From NCBI GenBank assembly GCA_009733575.1, contig ML769441.1, positions 117,352 to 181,351 of the forward strand: 64,000 bases of DNA. Direction: 5' to 3'. Positions 23,207 through 35,043 of the stretch are shown piece by piece (position 1 is the stretch's first letter; each line of letters starts with the position of its first letter). The position numbers were made by a program, and so were the translations under genes. Under the pieces are notes generated by a model. That model made no database searches. It saw nothing but the letters and a program-made list of their open reading frames with translations, and was not told the DNA's origin. The stretch comes from Gymnopus androsaceus JB14 (lineage: Eukaryota; Basidiomycota; Agaricomycetes; Agaricales; Omphalotaceae).

Positions 23207-23777
23207 TTAGCATTGGACGCAAATATCAAATTGTAAATTATCGCTAGCCTCTTGGAATGATGATCCCCGTTTCTCAACTGTTTTCGTAACTTATCATTTC
23301 GATGAACCATATTTTCACTGTATGGTTACATCGCTGGTCGCTCAAGTCCTTCCGATGCTTTCACCTGTGAGCAGACTATTTTCTTCAAACCTAGCTATAC
23401 ATAACCCTTCAATATGATCAAGTTACACTTGAGACGCGTGAATCGCATCGAAAGAGCAACAAGTATTTGCATGGCACTAGTGGAAGAAAACACGCACCTG
23501 GCAATCTTAAATCCGCAGAGGGTTATGTGGTTGGCTCATCTATCGAATAAGTACTGGATGCAAGAACGGACTGGGATAAGATTGCTACTCGGAGCGCTTA
23601 CAGAACTCCTAAACTTCGTTGGTCAAGAGGGATGACAGCAACAGTAGAATGTGAGTCTATATCTGACGTTAATAAAAGCATGCACAATGAAAACGGAAGG
23701 AACCGGGACTCATTGGAGACCGCCGCTGTCGGAGCTCATTTATTGCAAGAGACGACTATTCCTTTACCTTTATCACT
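23207..23777. other. Spacer between the two ICMT-like genes
   Basis: Contains the 3' end of copy 1 and the promoter of copy 2. A 73-codon ORF (23414-23635) has no motif and no counterpart downstream of copy 2. No gene is supported. Confidence 0.4.
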
Positions 23778-24680
23778 ATGTCTTCTCCCAGCTTGAAGCC
23801 CCAAAGCGAAGGCCTAGTAATCATTCAACGAGGCTCAACCGAATCCAGCCCCGTATCCAGAGCCCTCTTCATCCTATTCCGCGCGCTTGACCTTCCTCTT
23901 CAATATGCCATCCTCTCTTCCCGTTCCCTCGGCGCACCTTTGATCAACGCACTTGGCGGAACTGCTATCCTACCGCCAGCTGGAGGCCATGTCTACTCAC
24001 TCGGGCTTGAAACCAATACCGGCGTAGGTTTAGGTTTATCTCCCCAACGCGCAATCCTCTTCGGCATGGCCGTTGGGACGTTCCTCAGACAGAGCCATTG
24101 GGTTGTGGCCATCTCGCAGGAACCGATGACGCCTGTCGCGGCAGGAATTGTGTCGGTGGTAGAAACAGTGTACAACAGTCTCAATATGTTGCTTTATACC
24201 AATGCCGCCACGTCGGTATTGAGTTACGCTGCTACTCATGGAGACGAAACGCGTTTGCCGATACAAACTCTAGTCGGAGTTGCATTATATGTCCTCGGTA
24301 TGGCAATCGAATGGGGTTCGGAGATGCAGAGGATGAATTTCAAACGAGATGCGAGGAACAAAGATCGAGTCTATACCAGAGGACTTTTTGGTTTGGCTAG
24401 GCATATTAATTATGGCGGATACGTCCTCTGGCGCGCAGGCTTCGCGACAGCAGCTGCAGGATGGGTGTGGGGATTGGTTGTCGGAGGGTTTTTGACGTTT
24501 GATTTCGTGAAAAGGGCTATTCCCGAGTTGGATGAGTATTGTGGGAAGACAGTGAGTGTTTCATCGTTCTGAGTGTTTTTGGATTTGTTGGCTGAGAAGA
24601 TGTCTGTTTTCTAGTATGCCCAGGCATGGACGCAGTATAAGAGGGCTGTTCCGTATCAACTTTTCCCTTTCGTTCTTTAA
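23778..24680 (+). CDS. ICMT/DUF1295-like membrane enzyme, copy 2
   Basis: Exon 1 is 23778-24551 (258 codons), a phase-0 intron of 63 bp runs 24552-24614, and exon 2 is 24615-24680, giving 279 residues. It is near-identical to copy 1 over most of its length, including GLFGLARHINYGGYVLWR and the identical 21-residue last exon; the differences cluster at the N-terminus and around residues 70-140. The same intron position and a nearly identical intron tail (TTGTTGGCTGAGAAGATGTC) show a recent tandem duplication. Both copies are open, so both may be used. Confidence 0.86.
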
Positions 24681-25615
24681 ATCCCAACATCTTCCCACAT
24701 ATTATTGAACGCAACATCAAATTGTTGTATAATATCGCTAGCTTCTTCGAATGAACCCACTGTTCTCGCCACTTGATCATAAACACAGCTTAGATGGACC
24801 ACATTCTCAATGCATGGTGGAATCACTTATCGCCTTGAACTTGAGCAGGCTGTTTGAGCCTGGATATTCCTCACTCTTCAATGTCCAGGAGAGCGACATG
24901 GTCACTTGAATGAAATAATATTCTCGCTTCGTTGATCGAGGAGTCGGTGCACGTTGTCAAAGTACCCGTCTTCAGAAGGAAAGCGATCCTCAACAATGCT
25001 CATTCGTCTTCGCACAAGACTGATAGGTTTCCTTTGGCGATATCTTTCTACATTCCTGGACACTTTGGTAAGTAAACTAAGAGCTTCAACTTTTTTCTCA
25101 CTGATCAAGTCTATCGATACCCTGTTGCTTTACTATGTCGTCCTCACTTGTCGCAGAGCTCTGAAATGACGAAATGAGCCCAAAGCATTCCTGATGAAGA
25201 GGGTGCAGTCTCATTGCGGGAAGATTTTTCACCTATTTCGAAAGATCGTGGGGTATATGTTTCCAAGAAGCCTAAGACTTACTCCTACTTCCTCCTTTGG
25301 AACGAAAACCGTAGCAACCTATCTATGAGGAACGCCTGTTGGCTTCAATTATTTGATAAATTTACAGGACATAACTATACACCTGAAACTACCACTTTTA
25401 GGAAATGGAAGAAGAAAATATCCAGATGTTGGTCTACGAGATTGTGACGTAGTATGTACTTCAAGAATGTAGCAAGTCCATGTAATGTAAGTATAACATG
25501 CAGATGCAGATGAACAACCAAACAGCGAAAGTAAGTATGTACGACAAAATACATTCCCCGACCAGCGACACTGCGCGCGCGTCGACTTGCGTAACCCATT
25601 CTTCGACGTCTTTCC
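24681..25615. other. Gene-poor stretch with one possible minus-strand fragment
   Basis: On the minus strand, about 25135-24902 reads a charged stretch (VERYRQRKPISLVRRRMSIVED in part) of 68 codons that looks protein-like but matches no family I know. It may be a relic. The rest shows no support for genes. The 3' end of the RING-like gene lies at 25616. Confidence 0.35.
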
Positions 25616-27420
25616 CTAGATCCCAAGTAAGGTGCTAGATAAACAAAGCAATAGCACCTTCACCCTCCTCCTTTCTCCCTGTCCCTGTCCCTGTCGCCAC
25701 ACCCCATCATCCATCTTAACACTAACATGTTCCCTCCTGCAATTCGCAACCGGACATCTCCATATTATGTACGTTTCTTGGATTTTCGGTACCGTTTTTG
25801 GTTGGGGCCTAGAGCCGAAGATGCGATGAAGGAGAGAAGGCGGAGCAGTCACAGTAGATTCGGATGAAGAGGTATTGCTCGTGGCGCTTCGAAGTCGTGC
25901 ACGGATCGAATTGGAGAACGACGCTGATTCCTCCGACTGTGTCTTCCCCTCGCCATCGTTGTTACCAGCGCCAGCCACGTCATTATCGCAGGCTTTCTCC
26001 TTCCACTTCCTTTTCGTCTCAGCATCAAGAGCACGGGGTGGATACCCGAGAGCCTCTAAACACTTGCCATCAATCAAATGTCCACATCTGAGACCCCAGA
26101 TTCGATATCGACGAGCATTACGCTCACGTTCAGGGACTTGAACGCGATCGACATCGACCTCGGTACTAGCTGTCAACGAGGCCATAGCGGTAGCACCCTC
26201 TCCGAGTAAGAGCGGGTCTAGACATTTAGAACAGACGAGAGAAACGGAGATCGTTAATTGTGCGACTGTCGATGGGGAAGCAGCTGGTCTTGATCCCGAT
26301 GCCAGTTTTAACTCGAGCTCTTCTACTTTCCCCTCCGCTTTGGGTTCCTCGACAATCTCCCCATCATCATCTAGTACAATCGGGTTTTCTAGCGACGTAA
26401 TAGGCAGCTTCCTTGTCTTCGGTGAAGATGGAGCTGCCACAGACGAATCTCTCGTAGGCGGAGACAGATCAATATCGAACGAAAACCCTACCGGTGGTTT
26501 TCCCTTCCCAGGATGCGTATACTCCGCTAGATAATCTTCTTCCTCCTCGTTTCTCCTGGCGTAAGGACCGGGAAAGCCAGGTTCAAATCCAAAGTCATCA
26601 ATCCCAGAACCAAAATCCAAAGCGTTCAGAGGTTCAAAGAAATGCTGTCGTAACAATCCGACTAGATGCATATCGCCAGGTCCATGTGGAAATGTACGTG
26701 TAGCTGGACGTGCAGCGAGAGGTGCAGCGAGAGCACGTCGGAGTCCGAAGCGAGATCCACCGGCGCGTCGTTCGTTAGCCGGTGCAGCGGCCATTAGCCT
26801 TGCACTAGCTCTGGTTCGTGCATCAGCAGCTCGACGAGCGGAGAAAGATGAGGAAGATGCTGAAGGATTCGATGTAGGAAACGGAGGAGGATTCCTACGC
26901 ATCGGAGGAGATGGTGGAGAAGGAAAAGGAAAGGGAGCGAATTGAGCTGGGTCGCGTCGCAAACGTGGGATATCCTCGTTCGAGTTGGAAGGCGGGGGTA
27001 CTGCACATTTGCATTTTATTGTTTATGAAGAAAAGAAATAAAATAAAATGTACCTCTGGAAGAGCCTGCTGTTGAGGCAGAAGAGCCAACCAAGATATAA
27101 GGATCGTAATCCTCATCGTCGCTGTCAAGAGTGATGACCTCAGTCGTGCTTGGTCTTTGTCCTTGGCTTTGTCCTTGGCTCTGGATGTTTTGTCTCTGTC
27201 CTTGCGTAGCTCGACTAGTACCAGCACTAGTACTAGGAGCCGCTAGAGAATAGGTCGGCTCATCCAAATCTGGCAGCTCGTCAACATCGATAATTTCGAT
27301 TTCGGAGCTGGAGCTGGGACTGAGTTCTCTAGGTCGAATTAGAGGAGCGAAAGGAGTTGGAGGAGCGGAATCGGATTCGTAAGATATAACTGAAGGATGT
27401 CTCGAGATTATAGTGGCCAT
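25616..27420 (-). CDS. RING-like protein with N-terminal SUMO-interaction-like motifs
   Basis: Exon 1 is 27420-27054, the intron is 27053-27001, and exon 2 is 27000-25616, giving about 580 residues. Two acidic hydrophobic motifs, EIEIIDVDEL (residues 40-49) and EVITLDSDDED (94-104), look like SUMO-interaction motifs. A third, NPIVLDDDGEIVEE, lies mid-protein. The C-terminal half has a zinc-binding pattern: CSKC, a long loop, CGHLIDGKC, then CPVANC. In a classic RING the fifth ligand is Cys or His; here it is Asp (CGHLID), which can also bind zinc. The middle is Pro/Ser/Arg-rich and disordered. SUMO-targeted ubiquitin ligase is a reasonable but unproven idea. The last residues could instead be a retained intron. 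Confidence 0.75.
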
Positions 27421-27849
27421 AGAGCAACTACCTATGAATCAAAGCTGAACTAGTCTCTAGTGGAGAACAATGCGCTTGATAAGCGCTGAAAGAAAAATCC
27501 GTGACGTTTTTCAGCGCTTATTTTTCTTTTACCGCCTAATATCAACCAATTCATTCTACTTAATACCTCTGGAATCTGGATCGTCACTGCTTTCGTCAGG
27601 CTATCGTTACGGAAACTGGAGGGACGCATTGGAAGGCATGAGCACACTTGTCCAGGAAATGCACAGGCATGGAACAATTTCTCGTTTTTGGCCCTACGAA
27701 CCCCTACGCTCCTCGAGGAAGCCGTGACATTGATAAAATATCCTACCATAACCACCGGCGGCACTTTTAAAATACTACTTGCTACGTTCTCCAATTCGTG
27801 TCGACCTTGAAATACTCTCATCGCTAAGTAATCTTTTCTCCGGGCATGG
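27421..27849. other. Upstream spacer with a short foldback
   Basis: A perfect 13-bp inverted repeat, ATAAGCGCTGAAA at 27479-27491 and its complement at 27509-27521, forms a hairpin just upstream of the RING-like gene. Similar GCGCTTA motifs occur near 33995-34035. It may be a tiny transposon relic or a regulatory hairpin. No gene is seen. Confidence 0.5.
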
Positions 27850-28310
27850 TGCTTCCTTCCCAAGTCCGAAGTCAGATAATCCCGAGGTCGCTGCCTTACC
27901 AATACATCAACTCTCAAGCTAATTTCAATCCTTTTTTTACACAGGTGAACTTGTCTACCTTGAAGACAGGAACATCCTCATTCTCAACAATTCACGAGTT
28001 GCTATTGACCTTTTGGAAAAACGCGCTCGAATTTATTCGGATCGAAAAATGACTATCATGATGAAATTGTGAGTTACATAGAGTCTGGTGCACTGTCTGG
28101 GTTCATTGCGGCTTCTTTGCAGATGTAGCATGGAAATGAACATGGCACTAGCGGTATGGACCATCTAAATTTTGCCAGACGCCTTTTGACTAAAGTATCA
28201 TGTCTACCAAAGCCACATTCCGATGCTTGGCGCAGGAGTAGGAAACTTTCTGAGCAGACTTTTCATCAATCTACAATCAACTGCTTCCATCCAGAACAAT
28301 ACGACAATGC
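27850..28310 (+). pseudogene. Cytochrome P450 N-terminal relic
   Basis: After a TTTTTTTACACAG acceptor, bases 27945-28068 read ELVYLEDRNILILNNSRVAI, then DLLEKRARIYSDR, the classic early part of Agaricomycete P450s (GDIVY-x-ILINS-x-AxDLLEKRSxIYSDRP). A GT donor follows, and after a CTTTGCAG acceptor the next piece reads DAWRRSRKLSEQTFHQS, matching the WRxxRRLFHQxFH helix-C region. Stops interrupt it, and the I-helix, ExxR and heme Cys are all absent. It is a truncated pseudogene. Confidence 0.78.
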
Positions 28311-29160
28311 CATTTGATCACCACGCCTGATAAGGTTATGCGACATAGCTTGGCGTACGAGTCTAATCATCTCAAGCGTAACATATCTCACCTTATATCT
28401 TTTCTAGGCTCTCCCAGACCGCTCACTCTTCATCCCCCACCCCCCAAACTCCGCTTTCCTTGGTCTAATCTTCAGGAAGATTTTCCTCGCTTTTGAGGGT
28501 ACCTTTCCAGGTGTGGATTCCCAGTCTCTTTGCTTGTTCCATATCAATGGTGTGACATTTTACGTTCTAGCTCTAGATGTTCATTTATCATTTTGACCCA
28601 TTTGTTTATTACTTCTTTCTCAATAAAGGGTTTTCCATCATTTGCAATTACCCATTTAGCGCAATGTCTAGATCAGGTATGCAGATTTGAATATTAGTAT
28701 CTTCCATGGGCAGTTCTCACCGGTCTGTAGCCTGCTTGCCAACAAAACCATGAGACACTCGATTATTTCTCAAATAATTTTATTTCCAAGAGGACACACT
28801 GGACGAGGACAACGACGATTCAGTTGTTCTTAAATCCTCGCTCTAGTTCAGTACTTATTTCATGCGATGCAATACATACGGAAGAAAGCGGATATACTGC
28901 AATCCGGATTTCCGGGCTTCCAGTGACTGGAATCGAGGCTGCACCGTGCGAGGACTGCGGACAAGGTGAAGCTGGGTATATAAGCGTTGAAAACGCGACA
29001 GAATACTTTAGAGTCACCAATTACTCTTTTTTTCTTTCAACGGTTACCTCGTTTTCGTTCTTTTCATTCGAATCTCTCTGCTTTTACAAGCGCTTTTTCA
29101 TTCTCCTCGGAAGAAACCCTTGAACCTTTCTTCGACCAAACTTCATTCTCGTGAATTATC
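28311..29160. other. Spacer before the small secreted protein gene
   Basis: No gene is supported. A 99-codon ORF at 28824-29123 lacks features. A pyrimidine-rich run (TTTTTTCTTTCAACG and similar, 29027-29100) precedes the ATG at 29161, as is common in highly expressed basidiomycete genes. Confidence 0.4.
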
Positions 29161-29777
29161 ATGTTTATGTTCCACAAACTCGCTTTCGCTACCGCCGCGT
29201 TCGCTGCTTCCTTGGCTCTTGTAGCCCATGGTGCTGCTATTGATCATGAAGAGCGTGACAGTAAGTTTAACAATTTCTTCCCATTAGATTATCATATTGA
29301 GCTGATATCCTCATTTAGTTATCAGTGATATTACCTCTGTTTTCGGGGATGTCACATCTGGCGCCGCCTCCATTTTTGGAGATGCTACATCTGCCGCCGT
29401 ATCTATATTCGGGGACGCTACTTCTATTGCACCAGGCGTAATCGAGACTGTTACTTGTACGTCTTCCTTATTTCCTCTTATTGACTGACGAACTGAAATA
29501 CTACACTTCTACCACAGCTGACGCAGGATCGATTTTCACCGTTGTTACCAGTGCAGGCGGTAGCGTAATCACACTCGCCGGAAGCGCAGGTGGCGAAGCT
29601 ACTTCGTTTGCTGGGCAAGAATTTACGGTGGTGACTAGTGCTATTGCTTCAGCAACTTCGGCGGCGAATAAGAATGGTGCTTTTGGTAAACCGTCATTAG
29701 GTTTTGCACCGGTAACTGCTGCTAGCTTCGTGACGGTGGTGGGTGGAGTTTTAGTCGGTGCTTTGGTTGCTCTATGA
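29161..29777 (+). CDS. Small secreted, likely GPI-anchored repeat protein
   Basis: Exons 29161-29260, 29319-29456 and 29518-29777 (phase-1 introns of 58 and 61 bp) give 165 residues. A signal peptide is clear (MFMFHKLAFATAAFAASLAL, cleavage near the AHGAA stretch). Exon 2 encodes three tandem repeats of a 12-residue unit with a SIFGDATS core. Exon 3 is Ala/Ser/Thr-rich with FTVVTSA occurring twice. The protein ends in a hydrophobic tail (FVTVVGGVLVGALVAL) without positive charges, as expected of a GPI-attachment signal. It has no cysteines. A cell-wall role is inferred; no family recognised. Confidence 0.85.
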
Positions 29778-30547
29778 AGCCTGCATACTACATCACGATT
29801 TGGATGAAGGTGTTATTATTTATCGCATCGAGTCTGTGGACTTTTATTAGTATCTCACAAAAAGACAATTTGCTTTTCATTTGCGTCAAGATATGTCTGG
29901 GATTCTCAAATTTCGAGTCCTGAGCGAACATATCGTTCCATTTATCCTAGGTTGTCTCTTTATTTTACTTCTTAAGATTTTTTCTGCGCCCTGGCATCGG
30001 AGGAATTCGTCTTCACAAGTCTTCTCATTAGTGCTCAAGCATATATACATTTTACAACGGATGGAGATGAATGTTACTGAACAGCACAGAACTGCCTAGA
30101 CCAAGGTTCAGGGCAATAGAGTGCAATTCGATTTTTGTCAGTCAATTGAATCCCTGCCATGGCAGAACCTGGTAGAACACACTTTATTTTGAACGGGACT
30201 TTAATTTAAGTTGCTAATAAAACACAAGTTAGGTACATTTTGCCCAAGTTAATCTCGCAAGCGCGAGAAAAAACAAGTTAACTCGATTGAATGGGACAAG
30301 TTAGCCTGACAAGTTACTTTGTTCACACTCGAAAAGAACAAGACCTCGAATCTATTGATATGTACGGGTACTTTAACGCGCCAAGAGGAAACTAGAGCTA
30401 CGGCAGTACGTAGTACCAAGATTCAAGACTGTTGTAACGTCCTCAGTACCTCGTCTACATTGGCCATATATTGTACCCAATCCTCTCCACTACAGGTTTA
30501 GCATGAATTTGAATATTTTATTTTGAGAAAGAGCGTACAACGTATGC
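29778..30547. other. Spacer between convergent genes
   Basis: 3' regions of the secreted-protein gene and the transcription factor. Only short ORFs. A cluster of ACAAGTTA-like words near 30222-30310 is seen (four spaced occurrences of AAGTTA), without known meaning. Confidence 0.35.
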
Positions 30548-33500
30548 TCACCTAGTGTCCATGCCATCCAACGTTCCGGAAGGCTGTAGTGGTTCGTCCA
30601 ACTTGGAAAAATATGCGTCAAAGGCGGAGCTTGGCGAAGATGAATTCGAGCCAAAAGAGAGTGGATATTGCAAATCAGGACTTGCCAAGGCAGTTGGAGC
30701 CATAGATTTATCCGTGGGTACCACCTGGATATCGGGAAGCGAAGAGCCGTAACCTTGCAAGTACTGTTCCAGTGTCCAATTTTGACTTGGAGGAGAAGCT
30801 GCTCCAAGATCTGGGTCTATGTTGATAGTCGTTGTTGGGCCGACAGGGAGTGCTGTTAAGCGAGAATGGGAGTCGGCTTCTGTGCTAGTGGAGCAAGTTT
30901 CTTTGGCATTAGTGTAAGCGTCGGTCAAGTCGCTGATGGATATAATGTTTAGAACCGTATCCCTGCATTGAATTAATTTAGGAGTGACTCCTCGAGCCCA
31001 TATGCATTTGAAGCTTATTTACGCACCATAATTGACCTGCGACCTGGACTCTACAAGAATTTTAGTGTGTTTTATTGAGCAGGAGAGAAGCAAAAAACAT
31101 ACCTTTTTTCGAATCTCTCTAGTTGGTTCATACATCTCACAACATCCACCATCTCAGCTTCGATATTTATCTCCACTTTGAGTCGTTTAGATCTCCATAT
31201 ATTAATCAGGAGTATTATCACAGAGTTAGCAATTGCAGCCTGGGGAGTTTTAAGCTGGTCAATTCGAAACAAGATAGGATAGACTTGCCAGCATTTGTGG
31301 TCCAATTGAAACGTACTCGCGTTTACGATGTACTTCCATAATATGTACACAGGAGTGCGCTGCGTTGAGACAGGTTTCCAGCGAAGAGGAGAATGTTGAA
31401 CCTAGCCGGGTAATGCTATATCGATGTGTCTCAATGCGCAGGGAAAAGTACATGAGATAGAGCGATGACGATTGATGGAATAAAATAGAGTCCGGTCGAT
31501 GTGGATCCCATTTCACTGGATTTATATGTTATTGCCGCATTATATTGGGATTGAGAACATGACATACAATTCTCCGGTATAGCCTTTAACCAATTATCCA
31601 ATGCTTTGTCGATTTCAATCAGAACTCGCTGCTTTTGAGCCAATACACCAGTATCAGGTTTGCGCCAAGAACGGACAAAGCCCTTATTCCAGCAAAATAT
31701 CATAAGTAGAGAGTGCCGTACGACACAAAAAAACATTACCACTGCACGTTGGAGACTTTCTAAAATACGGACGAGCTTCAGCATTTGTATCCAATATGCC
31801 AATTGGGAAGGTTCTCCAGGAGGTTGTTTGAAGGCTAGTTCACCAGGCTGTTCCCAGTATTCATCGTCGACCTCCACTGGGAATTCCACGTCGTAACTAA
31901 CAGAAGATAATATGTCATAATGTTTAGGGAACGTTCAGCTAGAACTAACTTATCAGATGTTATAGCGCGTGGCCGGCCCATGTTAACGCTCCAAGCTAAA
32001 TCCATGATAGACAAGGATCCAGAAGGCGCGTTTCCAAAGCTCTCCGGACATAGATGGCGGAGAAGCATTTTTACGGTGAACACCTACGTCTTGAAGTAAC
32101 CGAATGCCTAGCCCGGTCAACACCCAGCTGGGATAAGGCGTAGAGGTGCCTTTCATAAACATGACATAGAGCTATCAATAATAAAATCACGTCGTAAAAA
32201 AGCACCAAGAAAGCTATTAGGGCTCTTACAACAAGTCTCTGCAACTGGAAAAGTGATGGAGCCTCTATGAACGAAGCTGGGACAGGGTTCACTTGGCGCA
32301 TCCACACAAAGCCTGCAGAAAGTTGCGATTCGTACAAGCAGTTTCGAGGGTCATCCGAGTGCCGAGAAGCAAGAGCACAAATAGCCAACAAAGTCTCGCC
32401 GAAATCTCGGTCATGGTAATGAAGACCAGAAGCTATGGATTTCTCAAGCAGCGGGCGGTGTAGAAGGGGGAAAAATGGCTGAAAAGAATAGATTGTTAAT
32501 ACAGAATTTTTGAGGAGACTACTAAACCATACATTACATTTTGCAAACCAAAGGTCTACAAGCTCAACAAGGAGATCTTGCGGAGGAAAGATGAGTGGTT
32601 CAAGTCGAGGTTCGCGGGTGAATTGCCACTGCAAAGAAGTTGGTGTTTGAAAGAAAGATTAGAGAATTTCCGAATGTCACGCACGGGCTGTATTTCCCAG
32701 AACAATGGTCGCTTGCATATGTGAACCGCCTCCTGGTTGAATGGTTGGTCGGTATCGATAGCAGATTTAATGAACTGGAGCCTATAGGACAGCTTCCCGT
32801 AGTATCGCTCATGAGAGTGGTTGAAATGAAGTTGTTTCAATTGTTCAGAAAGTTCATCGGCTTCGTTATATTCTTCCCTCGATGTGGCTGGCTCTGAACT
32901 TTCTTGTCTGGCATGAACCGGTTTTCCTGCGCATTTAAGTAAGGATTTGTGCGAGAAGGTCAAACGATAGTCGTTACCAAGATCTGGATTCCGTGAAGCG
33001 GCCAGCTCATTTTCGAGCGTTCGAATGTAACTTGCTAGCTTTTTGAGAATACTTCGAAGTTCCATTTCATCTTGCGGAATGCTGTAAGGAACCGAGGATA
33101 ATATCGAAGCAGTTCAAAGCTTGAATGCTGGCGGTCTTAAACTGTGCGGAGCGGCTATAGAGCAAGCCGATGAATGGCAGCAAAGCAAATCGGGGCGTAA
33201 ACTCACCCGGCGGGAGGTCCTCTTTTCTACAGGAAATGGTCTTGAGTGGTACTCTTTACACTGAGGGATGAAGGTACCTTTTTCTCTACCGTATGAAGGC
33301 ACTCAATCTAAAATCTTTCTCAGTGAAAGGCATGATCAAAGGGTGCAACAGTAGCGCACATTTAAAGACACACAATTGAGAGCATGCGCTCCCCCCGCGA
33401 GCTGCATTGTCACCTGGGAGATTCCGTCGTCCGTAGTTCTGTCACGAAGAGATCGACTTACATCGAACTACATAGCACGAGCAGGGTAAGTTGGATAATT

Positions 33501-33634
33501 ACCCCAGCAATTAAGAATCGACCTACTCTTGCGTTTTTTGCAATTATCACAGCTGTTTTGAAGTCTCTGTCGCTTTGGTTTGGTACCTCTCGCAGAGCTT
33601 GAAGGTAAAGAATCGGCGAGATCACTATCCGACA
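30548..33634 (-). CDS. Zn2Cys6 fungal transcription factor (possible frame lesion in the zinc cluster)
   Basis: Binuclear zinc-cluster regulator. From ATG 33634 the first exon reads to NSCDNCKKRK; two short introns (58 and 48 bp) restore IRCDNAARGGSACS. The next residues NCVSLNVRYC complete the second Cys triad only if one base is skipped near 33379-33383. Downstream are a linker (YIRTLENELAASR near 33010) and the Fungal_trans domain (about 32600-31430: LVDLWFAKCN, FPLLHRPLLEKSIASG, FGETLLAICALASRHSDDPR). The C-terminal exon (30928-30548) is low-complexity: NWTLEQYLQGYGSSLPDIQ and a DAYFSKLDEP motif, ending at a stop at 30548. Many introns; total about 800 residues. Target genes unknown. Confidence 0.78.
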
Positions 33635-34827
33635 TGGTGAGAGTTCAAAGTAAGGTGTGCGAGAGGCTGTTCGGCAAATTCGTCATTATGTACAAGAGCG
33701 CCGATGATATTGAGAAGCAAGCCAAAGCACCATGATAAGTATAAGGAAAGTGGATGGATCGGCGGTATAAGAATCCGACATATACATATACATATGTACA
33801 TTGTAGACCTAGCTGAAAGAATCGGACTGAGATGAATAGCATTTAGAATAGCCGGCAAGCTGTATGAGGGGAGGTTGACAGCGTGCTTGCCAAGGGCTCT
33901 CGCTTTACAGTGTTTTCGGAAAACCTTGGCATATTCAGCCGACGGAGCCAAGATCGCAAACAAGTACAAATAACACTCCCGTCCCAGCATAACTCAGTAA
34001 GCGCTTATGTTAAGGCGCTTATTTCTTGGCGCTTAGACTTCGTTTCTAAAAAGTCTCCCTAGAGTCCCACGATTCCACTTTTTTTTTCAAGAAGTTTTTT
34101 TTTTGACCTCCCGGCGAAATTGCGAGCCCAAATTAAATTCCTAAATTAAAATCCTCTGCAAGCACCAATGATGTTCTTGAGACTTGAGAGGGTAAAATTC
34201 CAAGTCTCAAGATGGTGTTACTATGCTCTTGGGTTCAACATTCCGAGATTGCGCCATGTAATTATCTATCTATCTCAATGAATGTGATTGTTTCCTGCCT
34301 GCGATCCGCCCTTCAGAAAAAACCTGAACTGGCTATTCATCAACATCTCCTTGCAGGATTGCTTTTCTCATCATCAATAACCAATCCTTCATGCTTTGAA
34401 CCTGTTCTTGTCAATCTCAAAAATCCTCCCTTGACAAAATTCCCTTGTGAATTCTTTACCTTCTCATGCACCACCACTTCTGATGATGCATATATCCAAC
34501 CACAGTCAAGAATGGCCCTGGCTCCCCTCAAGTTCAACAACTATGCATCTAGTCTCTTATAAACAGACAACTACACAATCATAAACAATGTGTAGAGACC
34601 AGCATGGATATGTTCACTCCATCACAATTATCTTTTTTCTTTCTTTCCAACTAATCATCAGCACAAATTACACTTTTGTCATGCAGTCAAAGGCATCACA
34701 AGAGCCATGTCTAGTTTCCACAATGAAACTCTCCTTGCCCTCAATGAATGACATATCCACTTGCAAGCCAAGGCCAAGTTGTGCTAAAGTTGTGCAGTGT
34801 TATGCAGAGCTATGGAGTCTTGCCAGG
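33635..34827. other. Upstream of the transcription factor to the retrotransposon
   Basis: No supported gene. There are GCGCTTA-rich palindromic words at 33990-34040 and homopolymer T runs at 34080-34104. The copia element inserted at 34828 next to the five bases CCAGG. Confidence 0.4.
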
Positions 34828-35043
34828 TGTGAAAGGTTATATTGAGTGTAATAAAGTATATTCATAATATCTGGTACGGAGCAAGCAAGCTGAAGTGAGG
34901 AAAGTAAAGTGAGGTAAAATAGTCTGACATACCTGGTATGGAGCAAGCAAGCTAAAGGGGCTTGCTCTATCCCAGGATGGTAAGTATGCCCAATCCAGAA
35001 CCTAATCAGTTACAATGTGACGCACAGTCATCAACTGCTGACA
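34828..35043 (-). repeat. 3' LTR of the copia element
   Basis: 216 bp, TG...CA ends, same length as the other LTR. Contains two copies of GGAGCAAGCAAGCT about 75 bases apart. Confidence 0.95.

Noticed and set aside
26340..26703. Plus-strand frames with Ser-rich content
   Set aside because: Antisense to the Ser/Pro-rich RING-like protein.
30555..30859. Plus-strand frames of 63-65 codons
   Set aside because: They are antisense shadows of the transcription factor's C-terminal exon.
33625..33990. 121-codon minus-strand frame with hydrophobic stretch
   Set aside because: Lies directly upstream of the transcription factor start, has no splice continuity with it, and shows no motif.
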